This document shows positions 18,501 to 29,376 of a stretch of 64,000 bases of DNA, piece after piece (position 1 is the first letter of the stretch; the number at the start of each line of letters is the position of its first letter). This DNA is from Candidatus Oscillochloris fontis (GTDB lineage: Bacteria > Chloroflexota > Chloroflexia > Chloroflexales > Chloroflexaceae). The notes under the pieces were generated by a model, which did no database searches, was not told the DNA's origin, and saw only the letters and a program-made list of their open reading frames with translations. Where the stretch lies: the NCBI RefSeq assembly GCF_004138135.1, contig NZ_RYFD01000005.1, positions 84,018 to 148,017 on the forward strand, written 5' to 3'. The translations under genes and the position numbers were made by a program.

Positions 18501-19018
18501 GGGTAATGATTGTTGATTTGCACTGGTTGGGGTAATGAAACGAACCAGTACAAGCGGTTATTCCAGCGCCGATCTGTTGCTCTGGGGTCATTCGGTGGGA
18601 TTTTGTCCAATCCAACCAGATAAATCATGCGCTGGGCGCACTGCTGCTCTTCAGGTGTAAGATCGGGATGTGGTTGTATGATACCACCCTCCATATAGAC
18701 GAGCATACGCAGGGTGTTATCACGATCCGGCCAGTAGTAATCCTCAAGATGAATCGCCTGGTGACTCTTGATGGAGTTACAGTTTATGCAGCCGAGCAGG
18801 AAGTTTTCCCACACGAGTTCCAGATCTGGTCTAGCCCCACTACCCTTTTTGGGCTGTACATGCTCAACCGCAAGGGAAGAGTCAAGCTGCATCTCGCAGT
18901 AGGAACAGTACTCGCCGAGACGGCAGATGAGGTCGGATCGAACGTCTTGGTACGCTCGAAATACTCGTGGTGTGCCATCGGGGTTGCTGGGGACAGAGCC
19001 GCGCTCGACGGGTCTCAT
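18497..19018 (-). CDS. HNH nuclease, PtuB-like (Septu-type defence)
   Basis: A 173-residue protein with a zinc-supported HNH nuclease core: CSYCE (C38, C41), VEHVQPK (E52-H53), a WENFLLGC segment, and CINCNSIKSH (C77, C80, N81, K84). Its order, EH then W-N then CxxCN, is what I recall for PtuB, the effector nuclease of Septu anti-phage systems and of some retron-linked modules. At 173 residues it is short for the family. It overlaps the upstream ATPase by 4 bp and the downstream cyclase gene by 4 bp. No reverse transcriptase is nearby, so this is not a retron effector here. Confidence 0.78.
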   Translation of the reverse strand: MRPVERGSVPSNPDGTPRVFRAYQDVRSDLICRLGEYCSYCEMQLDSSLAVEHVQPKKGSGARPDLELVWENFLLGCINCNSIKSHQAIHLEDYYWPDRDNTLRMLVYMEGGIIQPHPDLTPEEQQCAQRMIYLVGLDKIPPNDPRATDRRWNNRLYWFVSLPQPVQINNHYP

Positions 19019-20343
19019 GGGCGCTCCTTACCCAGACCGGCGGCCTCGCGCTCCATCTCTAAGAAGGCGTGGTAGGCTATGTTGTCACTGAATGGGGTTA
19101 ACTCGTCCAGGCGGCGCTTCAGGGCTTCAAGTTGGTGAGGATGAGCCTGCTTGCCTTGTTGGAGTATGTGGTAGTACTCTTTGGCTGCTGTCATCATCTC
19201 CTGGTAGCGTTCGCTACGCTGCGGCAGAACGACTTCCATGACCTGCTCGGCAATATCTTCGATGCTACGATCCGCATATTCGGCTGATCGCACTTGATCC
19301 AGGTTGATCAGTTCACCGGGGCGGAGCGACTGGACGATGAAGGGGGAGTGGGTGGTGGCGATAAATTGGATGCGTGGGAAGGTACGCCGTAGATCTTCAA
19401 CTACTTGGCGCTGCCATTTGGGATGTAGGTGGAGGTCAATCTCATCAATCAGGACAACACCAGAGGTGGAACGGGCAGCCTCTATGTTATGCTGTGGGTT
19501 GAGCACCGCCGCTCGGTAGGCGATGTCGGCGACCATTGCCAGCATATTGCGCACGCCATCGCTGAGCATGCGGAAGGGTAACTGGCGCCCATCGGTAGCG
19601 GTTATGATCAGTTCGTCCTGACTAATATCGTAGAACATGCTATGCCACATCTCGACACTGCTGACTACTGCCTGCTTCACTGCTTCTAACAAGCCGACTG
19701 GCCGACCCTGTTGGAGTTGGATGATCTCCATCGTTTTGAGCCAGCGTAACAGGCGCTTCTCGTTTGAGGCTGGATCGAGGCAGTCGAGGTAGCCAACGGT
19801 ACGCGAGGCAGGTTTGGTTGGCTCTAGGTTGCGATCTTTCTTTTGAAGCCAGAGCCGTCCAGTGCCATAGTAGGCTAGGAGTGGAAGATTGACAGGCTCG
19901 CCACTTCGAACAGCGTGCTGAAGATTACGGCTAATCTCGAAGATCTCGGTTGCGCCTTGGCGTGTGGTGCGTCCGCTAGGGTTCTCAAGGGTGCGAGTCC
20001 AGTTGATCTGATGCCCGTGAACAAGTCCGGTGCAGGTGATTTCGACTGGATACTGTGGTTCTACGTTGATGGTTTCACCATACTCGAAGCGGGCTAAACG
20101 TACCTCATCCTTGCGGATACCGCGTGACTCGATCTCGTCGAACCCAAGGAACAGTGAGCCCAGTCCCACCGCTAGTGCGTCGAGTAGTGCGGTCTTTCCG
20201 GTGCCATTATCGCCAACGATTACATTGAATTGTTTATCAAAGCGAAACTCACACTGGGGTGTAAAAGTTGGCTCAGTTACTGCGAATAACGTCGGGGCGC
20301 TGAAGCCTCGAAAGTTTTCTATTTTGATGGTGTCGATTCGCAT
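19015..20343 (-). CDS. AAA/ABC-type ATPase, PtuA-like (Septu-type defence)
   Basis: A 442-residue SMC/RecF-like ATPase. It begins MRIDTIKIENFRGF, typical of OLD/RecF-type proteins. Walker A is GDNGTGKT (44-51), a signature-like segment is LSDGVRNMLAMVADI, Walker B is VVLIDEIDLHLHP (D300-E301), and ATTHSPFIVQ provides the switch His. It has no TOPRIM nuclease domain, unlike OLD or GajA. Pairing by a 4-bp overlap with an HNH gene is the Septu arrangement. The ATG at 20343 has GGGG seven bases upstream; the frame before it runs through palindromic repeats. It is probably the sensor ATPase of an abortive-infection pair, but the trigger is unknown. Confidence 0.78.
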   Translation of the reverse strand: MRIDTIKIENFRGFSAPTLFAVTEPTFTPQCEFRFDKQFNVIVGDNGTGKTALLDALAVGLGSLFLGFDEIESRGIRKDEVRLARFEYGETINVEPQYPVEITCTGLVHGHQINWTRTLENPSGRTTRQGATEIFEISRNLQHAVRSGEPVNLPLLAYYGTGRLWLQKKDRNLEPTKPASRTVGYLDCLDPASNEKRLLRWLKTMEIIQLQQGRPVGLLEAVKQAVVSSVEMWHSMFYDISQDELIITATDGRQLPFRMLSDGVRNMLAMVADIAYRAAVLNPQHNIEAARSTSGVVLIDEIDLHLHPKWQRQVVEDLRRTFPRIQFIATTHSPFIVQSLRPGELINLDQVRSAEYADRSIEDIAEQVMEVVLPQRSERYQEMMTAAKEYYHILQQGKQAHPHQLEALKRRLDELTPFSDNIAYHAFLEMEREAAGLGKERP

Positions 20344-20410
20344 TGTTGACCCCGATGCGTTGTGCCTATTTGTTCTGCCTTGGCTGATAATAATACACCA
20401 AAAGAATAGG

Positions 20411-20476
20411 GCATGTGCAAAGTTACCTCCGGTGGGGGTGCGGGGGCGACGAAGCCGCCAAACAACACCAAAAAAG
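20411..20476. repeat. Truncated R3 element
   Basis: It begins GCATGTGCAAAGTTACCTCC like the copy at 15282 and contains a GGCGACGAAGCCGCC hairpin. It breaks off after AACACCAAAAAAGATC, directly at the start of the nested inverted repeat at 20480. Confidence 0.7.
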
Positions 20477-20479
20477 ATC

Positions 20480-20603
20480 GTTAGCGCGAAAAAGCTCTGG
20501 GACGCGCCGCATGGCTTCGACAGGCTCAGCCAGCGGCGCGGTGGCTGAGCCTGTCGAAGCCCCGCGCCGCATTCCAGCTTTCCCAAGGCTTTTTCGCGCT
20601 AAC
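20480..20603. mobile_element. Nested inverted-repeat (MITE-like) element
   Basis: The outer arms are GTTAGCGCGAAAAAGC on the left and its complement GCTTTTTCGCGCTAAC on the right. The inner arms GGCTTCGACAGGCTCAGCC and GGCTGAGCCTGTCGAAGCC flank a GC-rich loop. The inner palindrome is of a kind common in many bacterial genomes. The element holds no gene and sits at the upstream edge of the Septu-like operon, directly against a truncated R3 repeat. Confidence 0.7.
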
Positions 20604-20701
20604 AATTTTTGACAGAATTGATTGCTTTGCGCGTGGTGTTGAAGCGTTCTACGGTATCCTACCGTTGATTAAGCACAGTGTAGGAATGCTCTACACAGTG
20701 T

Positions 20702-21171
20702 ATGATAACAGAAGTATCAATCTGTCTGTGCAGTGTTGGGGTAGAGCATATCATCGGCTTTTGGGCTAAAGGGGTTGAGAGAGAAGCGATTAGGGAAAGT
20801 AATATGCGCTGCAAACGTAGGGCTATTGAAGAGGAAAACCGCGTATGGATAAATGCCAATAGACTGTATGGTTATTGTAGTAATGGGGCAAAACGCCCTG
20901 ACTCAATGATCAATACGGCTATCATCTCTGATGTACCCGGCTTAGAAACTGAACCAAACGTTATACGATGGATTTTTGAGCAATATACCTATAGTATATG
21001 CAAGCACTCACGATTGACTTTGAGGCTCTTCATGCTATGCCAGATGAGGATCGTCAAGCGATTCTTGACGTGCTTGACATACAGTGTGTGTTACAGCCGG
21101 ATCATTCTGCGCTTCACATACACTGGTTAGGGCGTTGTGATACTGTTGGCTTGAAGAACAGTAGGCTATAA
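20702..21171 (+). pseudogene. Decayed serine recombinase, C-terminal part
   Basis: The frame from 20702 contains a stretch reading GVEREAIRES, KRRAIEEENRVW, NRLYGYCSNG and, later, NVIRWIFEQY. This order resembles large serine recombinases, where an EREAIRERT-like segment leads to a PYGY motif and then an IVRxIFE motif of the recombinase domain. The catalytic resolvase domain is missing. From about 20998 a second frame reads MQALTIDFEALHAMPDEDRQ and ILDVLDIQCVLQPD, like the C-terminal region of such proteins, so a frameshift is likely. The region is richer in A+T than its neighbours. I take it as a relic that may mark past transfer of the adjacent Septu-like genes. Confidence 0.45.
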
Positions 21172-21172
21172 T
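21167..21172 (+). promoter_or_regulatory. Consensus -10 (TATAAT) immediately before the M50 protease gene
   Basis: A perfect TATAAT ends six bases before the ATG at 21179, placing the expected transcription start at or next to the A of the start codon. No ribosome-binding sequence fits. A leaderless mRNA is the simplest reading. The -35 (TGTTGG at 21144-21149, 17-bp spacer) is weak. Confidence 0.5.
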
Positions 21173-21178
21173 GATCGT

Positions 21179-22291
21179 ATGAACCCATCACATAATCCAC
21201 CGATTGCCGCCCTACGCATGATCGCAGTCGAGGTGATGTCTATCGAAGATGTCCAACTCGATCAGCGCGGGGATCTGGTCGTTCCCCGCTTTATCGGACA
21301 CCTGCATGGCGATGCGCAGCACGCCTATGATCAGGTAGCTCCACGCTTTGCGGCCTTGGGCCACACGGCTCTTTTACAGCAGCAGGGCCAGGGGGTGGCG
21401 CTCGAAGCCCTTCCCGGCCTCTTCGCCCCGCAGCCCTCGCGGCTTTGGCTGGCGCTGCTGCTCTTTGCCCTGACGATTGCTACCACCATGCAGGTGGGTG
21501 GGTTTGAGTTACTGGATGGCCAGGTGATCTTCAACTGGACCCACGCAATGGCCTATAGTGCGGCGCTGTTGGGCATTCTCCTCGCCCACGAACTGGGGCA
21601 CTATATTGTGGCTCGTCGCGCTGGTGTGGCGGTTAGTTACCCCTTCTTCATCCCCTTCCCCGCCGGGATTCTGGGCACGATGGGGGCGTTTATCTCGATC
21701 AAGGAACCCGTACCTAACCGGCGGGTGCTGCTCGCCATCGCGATTGCTGGACCACTCGCCGGGTTGGTCGTGACCATCCCGGTGTTGCTGATCGGCCTGA
21801 GTCTCTCCGAGGTTCATAACCTCGCCGCGATGCGGGCGGCGATGCCCGACCAAGCCTACTTTACTGAGGGCAACTCGCTGCTCTACGCGGCACTCAAGCT
21901 GCTCGTCTTTGGGCGCATGCTCCCCGGTGGTGGCGAGGATGTCTTTTTGCACCCGGTCGCTATGGCCGGTTGGGCCGGGTTGCTCGTGACTGGCCTCAAT
22001 CTTATTCCCGCCGGTCAATTGGATGGCGGACATATCTTCTTTGCGCTCTTTGGCCCGCGCATCGCGCAGATCGCCAATATGGTGATCGCGGTGTTGCTGC
22101 TGGCGATGGGTTTCCTCTGGAGTGGCTGGTTTTTGTGGGCTATTCTGGTAGCGATCTTGGGGCGCACACGCACCCCCCTGCGGAACGAGGTCTCCCCGCT
22201 GGAGGGATCGTGGCGGATGTTGGCTGTGTTGGGTTTTGTGGTCTTTGTGTTGGTCTTTATTCCGGTGCCGATTACGATTGGTACGCCTTAG
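21179..22291 (+). CDS. Site-2 protease-like membrane metallopeptidase (M50)
   Basis: A 370-residue intramembrane protease. The zinc motif HELGH is in LLAHELGHYIVARRAG, and the third ligand is in NLIPAGQLDGGH. About six to seven hydrophobic segments begin near residue 85, after a soluble N-terminal region of about 80 residues. Proteins of this layout resemble the plant and bacterial EGY-like branch rather than RseP, as no PDZ domain is seen. They cut membrane-bound regulators or signal remnants. A TATAAT six bases before the ATG suggests a leaderless transcript. The FAH-family gene follows after 17 bp. Confidence 0.88.
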   Translation: MNPSHNPPIAALRMIAVEVMSIEDVQLDQRGDLVVPRFIGHLHGDAQHAYDQVAPRFAALGHTALLQQQGQGVALEALPGLFAPQPSRLWLALLLFALTIATTMQVGGFELLDGQVIFNWTHAMAYSAALLGILLAHELGHYIVARRAGVAVSYPFFIPFPAGILGTMGAFISIKEPVPNRRVLLAIAIAGPLAGLVVTIPVLLIGLSLSEVHNLAAMRAAMPDQAYFTEGNSLLYAALKLLVFGRMLPGGGEDVFLHPVAMAGWAGLLVTGLNLIPAGQLDGGHIFFALFGPRIAQIANMVIAVLLLAMGFLWSGWFLWAILVAILGRTRTPLRNEVSPLEGSWRMLAVLGFVVFVLVFIPVPITIGTP

Positions 22292-22308
22292 CGGAAGGAT
22301 CGTCTTCT

Positions 22309-23172
22309 ATGCGGCTTGTCACCTATATGGATGGAGCGATTGAGCGGGTCGGTGCGGTGCGCGATGATATGGTGGTTGATCTGAGTGATCTGGTGCCCGA
22401 TATGCTGACGCTGATTGCATCTGGCCCGGCGCTCCTCTCGGCGGCGCAGCAGCGGGTCGCGGCAGCCCAACGCGGGGCGTCACTGGCTCAGGTGCGCTTG
22501 TTGGCCCCTATTCCGCGTCCGCGCCAGAACATTATCTGCCTGGGCATGAACTATGCTGCGCACGCCATCGAGTCGCTGCGGGCCAAGGGCTTGCCCGAAA
22601 AGTTGCCCGAACACCCGGTCTTCTTCACCAAGTCGGTGACGGCGGTGAACCACCCAGGGGCCGACATCCCTATGCTCTCGGAGTTGTCGGCGAAGCGCGA
22701 TTGGGAGGCCGAGTTGGCCTTTATTATTGGGCGACCCACGCGCAATGTTGCGCGTGAAGATGCTATGCGTTCAGTCTTTGGTTATACGATTTTTAATGAT
22801 GTGTCGGCACGCGACTTGCAGATGCAGCACCAGCAGTTCTTCTTTAGTAAGAGTCTGGAGGGTACCGCACCGATGGGGCCGTGGATCGTGACGGCTGATG
22901 AGATCCCTGATCCGCATGCGTTACGCATTCAGATGCGCCTGAATGGTGAGACGATGCAGGATTCGAGTACCCACGACATGATCTTCGATATTCCAACCGT
23001 GATCACGACCCTCTCACGCGGCATGCCGCTTGGCCCCGGCGACATCATCGCCACCGGAACGCCGGAGGGGGTGGGTATGGGGCGCACGCCACCGGTCTGG
23101 TTGAAGGCGGGCGATCAGATCGAGGTGGAGATTAGTCGGATTGGGGTGTTGAGGAATCGGATGGTGGCGTAG
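22309..23172 (+). CDS. Fumarylacetoacetate hydrolase family protein
   Basis: A 287-residue enzyme of the FAH superfamily, which hydrolyses or decarboxylates acylpyruvate-type intermediates in aromatic catabolism or acts as oxaloacetate decarboxylase. The conserved blocks are ICLGMNYAAHA, DWEAELAFIIG (metal-binding acidic residues), IFNDVSARDLQ, KSLEGTAPMGPW and GDIIATGTPEGVGMG. The ATG at 22309 has GGAAGGA about ten bases upstream. The exact substrate cannot be read from the sequence. It is probably co-transcribed with the M50 protease. The TAG stop lies in the first unit of an R2 repeat array. Confidence 0.9.
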   Translation: MRLVTYMDGAIERVGAVRDDMVVDLSDLVPDMLTLIASGPALLSAAQQRVAAAQRGASLAQVRLLAPIPRPRQNIICLGMNYAAHAIESLRAKGLPEKLPEHPVFFTKSVTAVNHPGADIPMLSELSAKRDWEAELAFIIGRPTRNVAREDAMRSVFGYTIFNDVSARDLQMQHQQFFFSKSLEGTAPMGPWIVTADEIPDPHALRIQMRLNGETMQDSSTHDMIFDIPTVITTLSRGMPLGPGDIIATGTPEGVGMGRTPPVWLKAGDQIEVEISRIGVLRNRMVA

Positions 23173-23284
23173 AGCCGCAATATTTTGCGTGTAGAGACGC
23201 AATATTTTGCGTGTAGAGACGCAATATTTTGCGTGTAGAGCCGCAATATTTTGCGTGTAGAGACGCAATATTTTGCGTCTCTAC
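23169..23284. repeat. R2 repeat array between convergent genes
   Basis: Five head-to-tail units of GTAGAGMCGCAATATTTTGCG end with a reversed GCGTCTCTAC arm. The array fills the gap between the FAH-family gene and carB, and its first unit supplies the FAH stop. It may act as a terminator. Confidence 0.85.
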
Positions 23285-23295
23285 ACGCGGAAACC

Positions 23296-26526
<3,231 letters not shown>

Positions 26527-26567
26527 TGTCAGAGTGACTCCTCGCTGGATTTGTCGTATCGGCGAGG

Positions 26568-26576
26568 ATTATACCA
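26568..26576 (-). promoter_or_regulatory. Extended -10 promoter of carB
   Basis: On the minus strand the sequence reads TGGTATAAT, a perfect TATAAT with a TGn extension, about 42 bp upstream of the carB ATG. No clear -35 is present, because an 18-bp perfect hairpin occupies that position. Confidence 0.55.
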
Positions 26577-26578
26577 TA

Positions 26579-26624
26579 GGGGTATCAAAGGCCACGCGCT
26601 ATAGCACGTGGCCTTTGATACCCC
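26579..26624. promoter_or_regulatory. Perfect 18-bp stem-loop upstream of carB
   Basis: GGGGTATCAAAGGCCACG and its exact complement are separated by 10 nt. The hairpin has no U-tract. It directly precedes the carB -10 element and follows the upstream lipoprotein gene, so it could be a terminator of that gene or an operator of carB. Confidence 0.6.
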
Positions 26625-26658
26625 TGGGGTGGGAATGCGGTCGCGTCCCATACGTCTC

Positions 26659-26686
26659 GTAGGGGCGCGTCGCGACGCGCCCCTAC
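26659..26686. repeat. R1 palindrome at lipoprotein gene end
   Basis: GTAGGGGCGCGTCGCGACGC followed by GCCCCTAC, a perfect palindrome. Its right-hand CTAC supplies the TAG stop of the upstream minus-strand lipoprotein gene. Confidence 0.85.
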
Positions 26687-27429
26687 TGGGAGATTGATGC
26701 CTCGGTATCAATACGGTAGGTATTGATGATCTCGTTAGTGTTATCAATCAGATCATCAAATTGGGCCTGGGGCACTAGGGTGCTGAGCAGGGAGACCTTA
26801 TTGCCGCGCTGCTCAATGAAGGTGTTCCCCAACAGGGTGGCCTCGACACCATTATCGGCAGTGGCGATGTAGGTCCAGACGATCAGGATGCTGCCATCCG
26901 CCTGCGGGGTCGGATCTTCGTAGTAGAAGTCCGGCTGGCTGCCGAAGCTGTTCTTCAAGTAGGTTTGGAGGATTGTGGTCAGATCTTCATCGCTATAGAC
27001 TGTCTCATCCTCGAAGATGTCCACAATCACGGCCCCATTGCGGGTCGGGTCGGTCCAGATCAGGATCAGTTCGTCGGGGTTGCTGGTGTCCTGGAGTTCC
27101 CAGTTCTCCGGGATGTCAATTTGGAAGACCCCTGAGGTATGCGCGTAGGTCTCAAGTCGTCCAATGTCAACCATCTGCAATTCACCATCACCAGGATCGC
27201 TGAGTACCACCTCAGTTGGCTCTTCGGTGGGGGCTGCGGTGGGGGCTGCGGTGGGGGCTGGTGCCGCTGTGGGCGCAGGCTCACGGGTTGGGCGTGGGGT
27301 GCGAGTGGGGGCTTCGGTTGGCGCGGTTGTGGCGCTGGGGGTACTGGCTTGGCCGCCTCCACAAGCACCCAGAGTCAGGAGCAACGACAGAGCGAACGGG
27401 GCGGCTACACGACGGAGTGGATGGAGCAT
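26683..27429 (-). CDS. Lipoprotein with Pro/Thr/Ala-rich linker
   Basis: A 248-residue protein with a signal sequence and lipobox LLTLGAC followed by GGG. A flexible low-complexity linker of about 45 residues is rich in Thr, Pro and Ala (APTEAPTRTPRPTREPAPT). The folded C-terminal part of about 165 residues (FQIDIPENWELQ, ILIWTDPTRNGAVIVDIFED) resembles the PsbP/LpqN-like fold seen in many Chloroflexota lipoproteins. I do not recognise a specific function. The stop is supplied by an R1 palindrome. It is divergent from the histone-deacetylase-like gene. Confidence 0.75.
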   Translation of the reverse strand: MLHPLRRVAAPFALSLLLTLGACGGGQASTPSATTAPTEAPTRTPRPTREPAPTAAPAPTAAPTAAPTEEPTEVVLSDPGDGELQMVDIGRLETYAHTSGVFQIDIPENWELQDTSNPDELILIWTDPTRNGAVIVDIFEDETVYSDEDLTTILQTYLKNSFGSQPDFYYEDPTPQADGSILIVWTYIATADNGVEATLLGNTFIEQRGNKVSLLSTLVPQAQFDDLIDNTNEIINTYRIDTEASISQ

Positions 27430-27549
27430 ACTTCCTCCTCAACAAGGATCACTCCTTGTTCGCCCGCCCTCCATTGCGTCGGGCGACAAGAAATGCAATT
27501 GTATTGTATTTTAACACTTTCGTTTACGGTGTGTGGGTTTAGAGTCAGG

Positions 27550-27600
27550 ATATGTGCAAAGTCCTTGGGGCGCAGCCCCAAGCCCCCACCGTAGGTGGAC
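27550..27600. repeat. Short R3 remnant
   Basis: It begins ATATGTGCAAAGTCCTTGGG with the GGGGCGCAGCCCC hairpin and ends in CCCCCACCGTAGGTGGACG. The central part of the R3 family is missing. It lies in the divergent promoter region upstream of the HDAC-like gene. Confidence 0.65.
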
Positions 27601-27636
27601 GTGAGTTTCAAAATCCAGTCTTGAGCCAAGATAGAG

Positions 27637-27642
27637 TACAAT
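27637..27642 (+). promoter_or_regulatory. Possible -10 of the HDAC-hisHA operon
   Basis: A TACAAT hexamer lies 32 bp upstream of the ATG at 27675, with a GGGAG ribosome site between. No convincing -35 was found. Confidence 0.3.
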
Positions 27643-27674
27643 AGAGAGACCCGCATGCAAGCAGGGAGCTTGTG

Positions 27675-28712
27675 ATGAGTACCGTTATCCTAAGTGATGC
27701 GCGTTTCTCCGCTCATACCTGGTATGGGCATCCGGAGTGTGCTGATCGCCTTGATGCGATTATGGAGGCGATTGCAACATCGGGCTTGACCGATGATTTG
27801 CACAGTGTGGCCCCAACCGAGGCTCCAGAGAAGGCGCTGTTGGCAGTGCATACCCCCGATCTGCTCTGGCGTATTCGTCACCTGAGTAGTTTTGGTGGTG
27901 GCCAAATAGATGGTGATACCTATCTTACCTACGATAGTTGGGATGCGGCGGTCTATGCCGCCGGTGCGGCGGTGGGGGCGGTTGATGCTGCACTCGCCCG
28001 CCAGCCGAAGAATGCGTTTGCACTGGTGCGCCCACCTGGACACCATGCGACACCCAATCGGGCGATGGGCTTCTGCCTGATTAACAATATTGCCGTAGCT
28101 GCGCGCCACGCCCTCAATCGCTATGGTCTGCGCCGGGTTGCAATTGTGGACTATGACGTGCATCATGGCAATGGCACCCAGGATATTTTCTACGATGAGC
28201 CACGGGTGCTCTTTATTTCCACCCACGCATCGCCCTTCTATCCCGGCACTGGTATGATGTCTGAAGTGGGTACGCCGGGACCAGCAGCGGGGACGACGCT
28301 CAACATTCCTCTGCCCTTTGGGGTCGGTGATGCGGGTTATGCGCAGGTTTTTGCAGAGTTGGTTGCGCCGGCACTGCGCCGCTTTCGGCCCGAACTGCTG
28401 CTCGTTTCGGCAGGTTACGATTCACACTGGAAGGACCCGCTCGGCCCGATGACACTCTCGACAACTGGCTATACACACCTTACTTCCTGTCTGATCGATC
28501 TGGCAAAGGAGTTGTGCCAGGGTCGGATTGCCTTTATTCTGGAGGGTGGGTATAGTCTGGAAGCGTTGGGGGCATGTAGCATCGCCACGATACGCCTGCT
28601 CCTTGGGCGTGAGTCTGGCCCCGATCTACTCGGCGTACCGCATACTCCGGGAACCAACCCTAGCCCGCAGATCGCGATGATCCGCCAACGCCACCCACTC
28701 TTTGCTGATTGA
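27675..28712 (+). CDS. Histone deacetylase-family (acetylpolyamine/acetoin utilisation-type) hydrolase
   Basis: A 345-residue zinc-dependent deacetylase of the arginase/HDAC fold. Motifs are HPECADRLDAI, RPPGHHA (active-site His pair), GFCLINNIAVAA, DYDVHHGNGTQ (zinc Asp and His), ISTHASPFYPG, SAGYDSH (second zinc Asp) and LEGGYSLEALG. Bacterial members deacetylate polyamines, acetoin-pathway proteins or lysines; the substrate is not evident. The ATG at 27675 is preceded by GGGAG at six bases; a GTG lies just upstream at 27672. The hisH gene starts 21 bp later on the same strand, so the four genes to 31189 may be one transcript. Confidence 0.93.
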   Translation: MSTVILSDARFSAHTWYGHPECADRLDAIMEAIATSGLTDDLHSVAPTEAPEKALLAVHTPDLLWRIRHLSSFGGGQIDGDTYLTYDSWDAAVYAAGAAVGAVDAALARQPKNAFALVRPPGHHATPNRAMGFCLINNIAVAARHALNRYGLRRVAIVDYDVHHGNGTQDIFYDEPRVLFISTHASPFYPGTGMMSEVGTPGPAAGTTLNIPLPFGVGDAGYAQVFAELVAPALRRFRPELLLVSAGYDSHWKDPLGPMTLSTTGYTHLTSCLIDLAKELCQGRIAFILEGGYSLEALGACSIATIRLLLGRESGPDLLGVPHTPGTNPSPQIAMIRQRHPLFAD

Positions 28713-28733
28713 TTCTGAAGGATAGAGATACCT

Positions 28734-29366
28734 ATGATCGCGGTGATTAACTATGGTGCCGGTAATCTGCCCAGTGTCGTGCGGGCGTTGCGCCATGTCG
28801 GGGCCGATCTGGTGGTGGCTGAGGATGCCGCTACCATTGAGGCGGCTGATGCGGTGGTGCTGCCCGGTGTCGGCGCAACCGCCGATACGATGCGCAGCCT
28901 TGAGGATCTTGGCATTGCGCCACTGCTCCCCAAGGTGATCGCCTCTGGGCGGCCCTTCTTGGGGATCTGTGTCGGTATGCAGGTGCTGCTCAGCGTCAGT
29001 GAGGAGTTCGGCCATCATTCCTGCCTCGGCCTGGTCGAGGGGGCGGTGCGCCGTCTGCCCGACTCGGCGGGTAAGATTCCTCAGATCGGCTGGAATCAGA
29101 TCCGCCCCACCCCAGCCTATGCCGAGCATCCGCTCTTTGCGCATATTCCGAGTGGCAGCGATTTCTACTTCGTCCACTCCTTCTACTGCGATGTGGTTGA
29201 TCCCTCCTTGGTCGCGGCGCGCACCGATTATGGCCTCGATTTTCCGAGTGTGATTATGCGCGATAATCTCGCGGCGGTGCAGTTCCATCCCGAAAAGAGC
29301 GGTCGTTTGGGCCTTCAACTGCTCTACAATTTTGTGCAGATCTGCGCTGCCGCTGGCACACAGTAG
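28734..29366 (+). CDS. hisH: Imidazole glycerol phosphate synthase, glutamine amidotransferase subunit
   Basis: A 210-residue class I glutaminase that supplies ammonia to HisF in histidine synthesis. The N-terminus [14 protein letters not shown] is typical. The nucleophile Cys is in LGICVGMQ, and the His-Glu pair is in [10 protein letters not shown]. The oxyanion PGVGA motif is present. hisA follows after 10 bp, while hisF is not visible in the window. The HDAC-like gene precedes by 21 bp, an unusual companion for histidine genes. Confidence 0.96.
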   Translation: MIAVINYGAGNLPSVVRALRHVGADLVVAEDAATIEAADAVVLPGVGATADTMRSLEDLGIAPLLPKVIASGRPFLGICVGMQVLLSVSEEFGHHSCLGLVEGAVRRLPDSAGKIPQIGWNQIRPTPAYAEHPLFAHIPSGSDFYFVHSFYCDVVDPSLVAARTDYGLDFPSVIMRDNLAAVQFHPEKSGRLGLQLLYNFVQICAAAGTQ

Positions 29367-29376
29367 GTGAGACTCC

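Noticed and set aside
18497..20343. Retron with PtuAB-type effector
   Set aside because: No reverse transcriptase gene or msr/msd-like structure is present on either side.
19015..20343. OLD/Gabija GajA nuclease
   Set aside because: The protein ends soon after the ATPase core at 442 residues and no TOPRIM motif is visible; a UvrD-like GajB is absent.
20344..20586. N-terminal extension of the PtuA-like ATPase
   Set aside because: The added residues come from palindromic repeats; MRIDTIKIENFRGF is the normal start of this ATPase family.
23169..23284. Possible CRISPR array or coding tail
   Set aside because: Direct units have essentially no spacers, and the sequence matches R2 repeats elsewhere.
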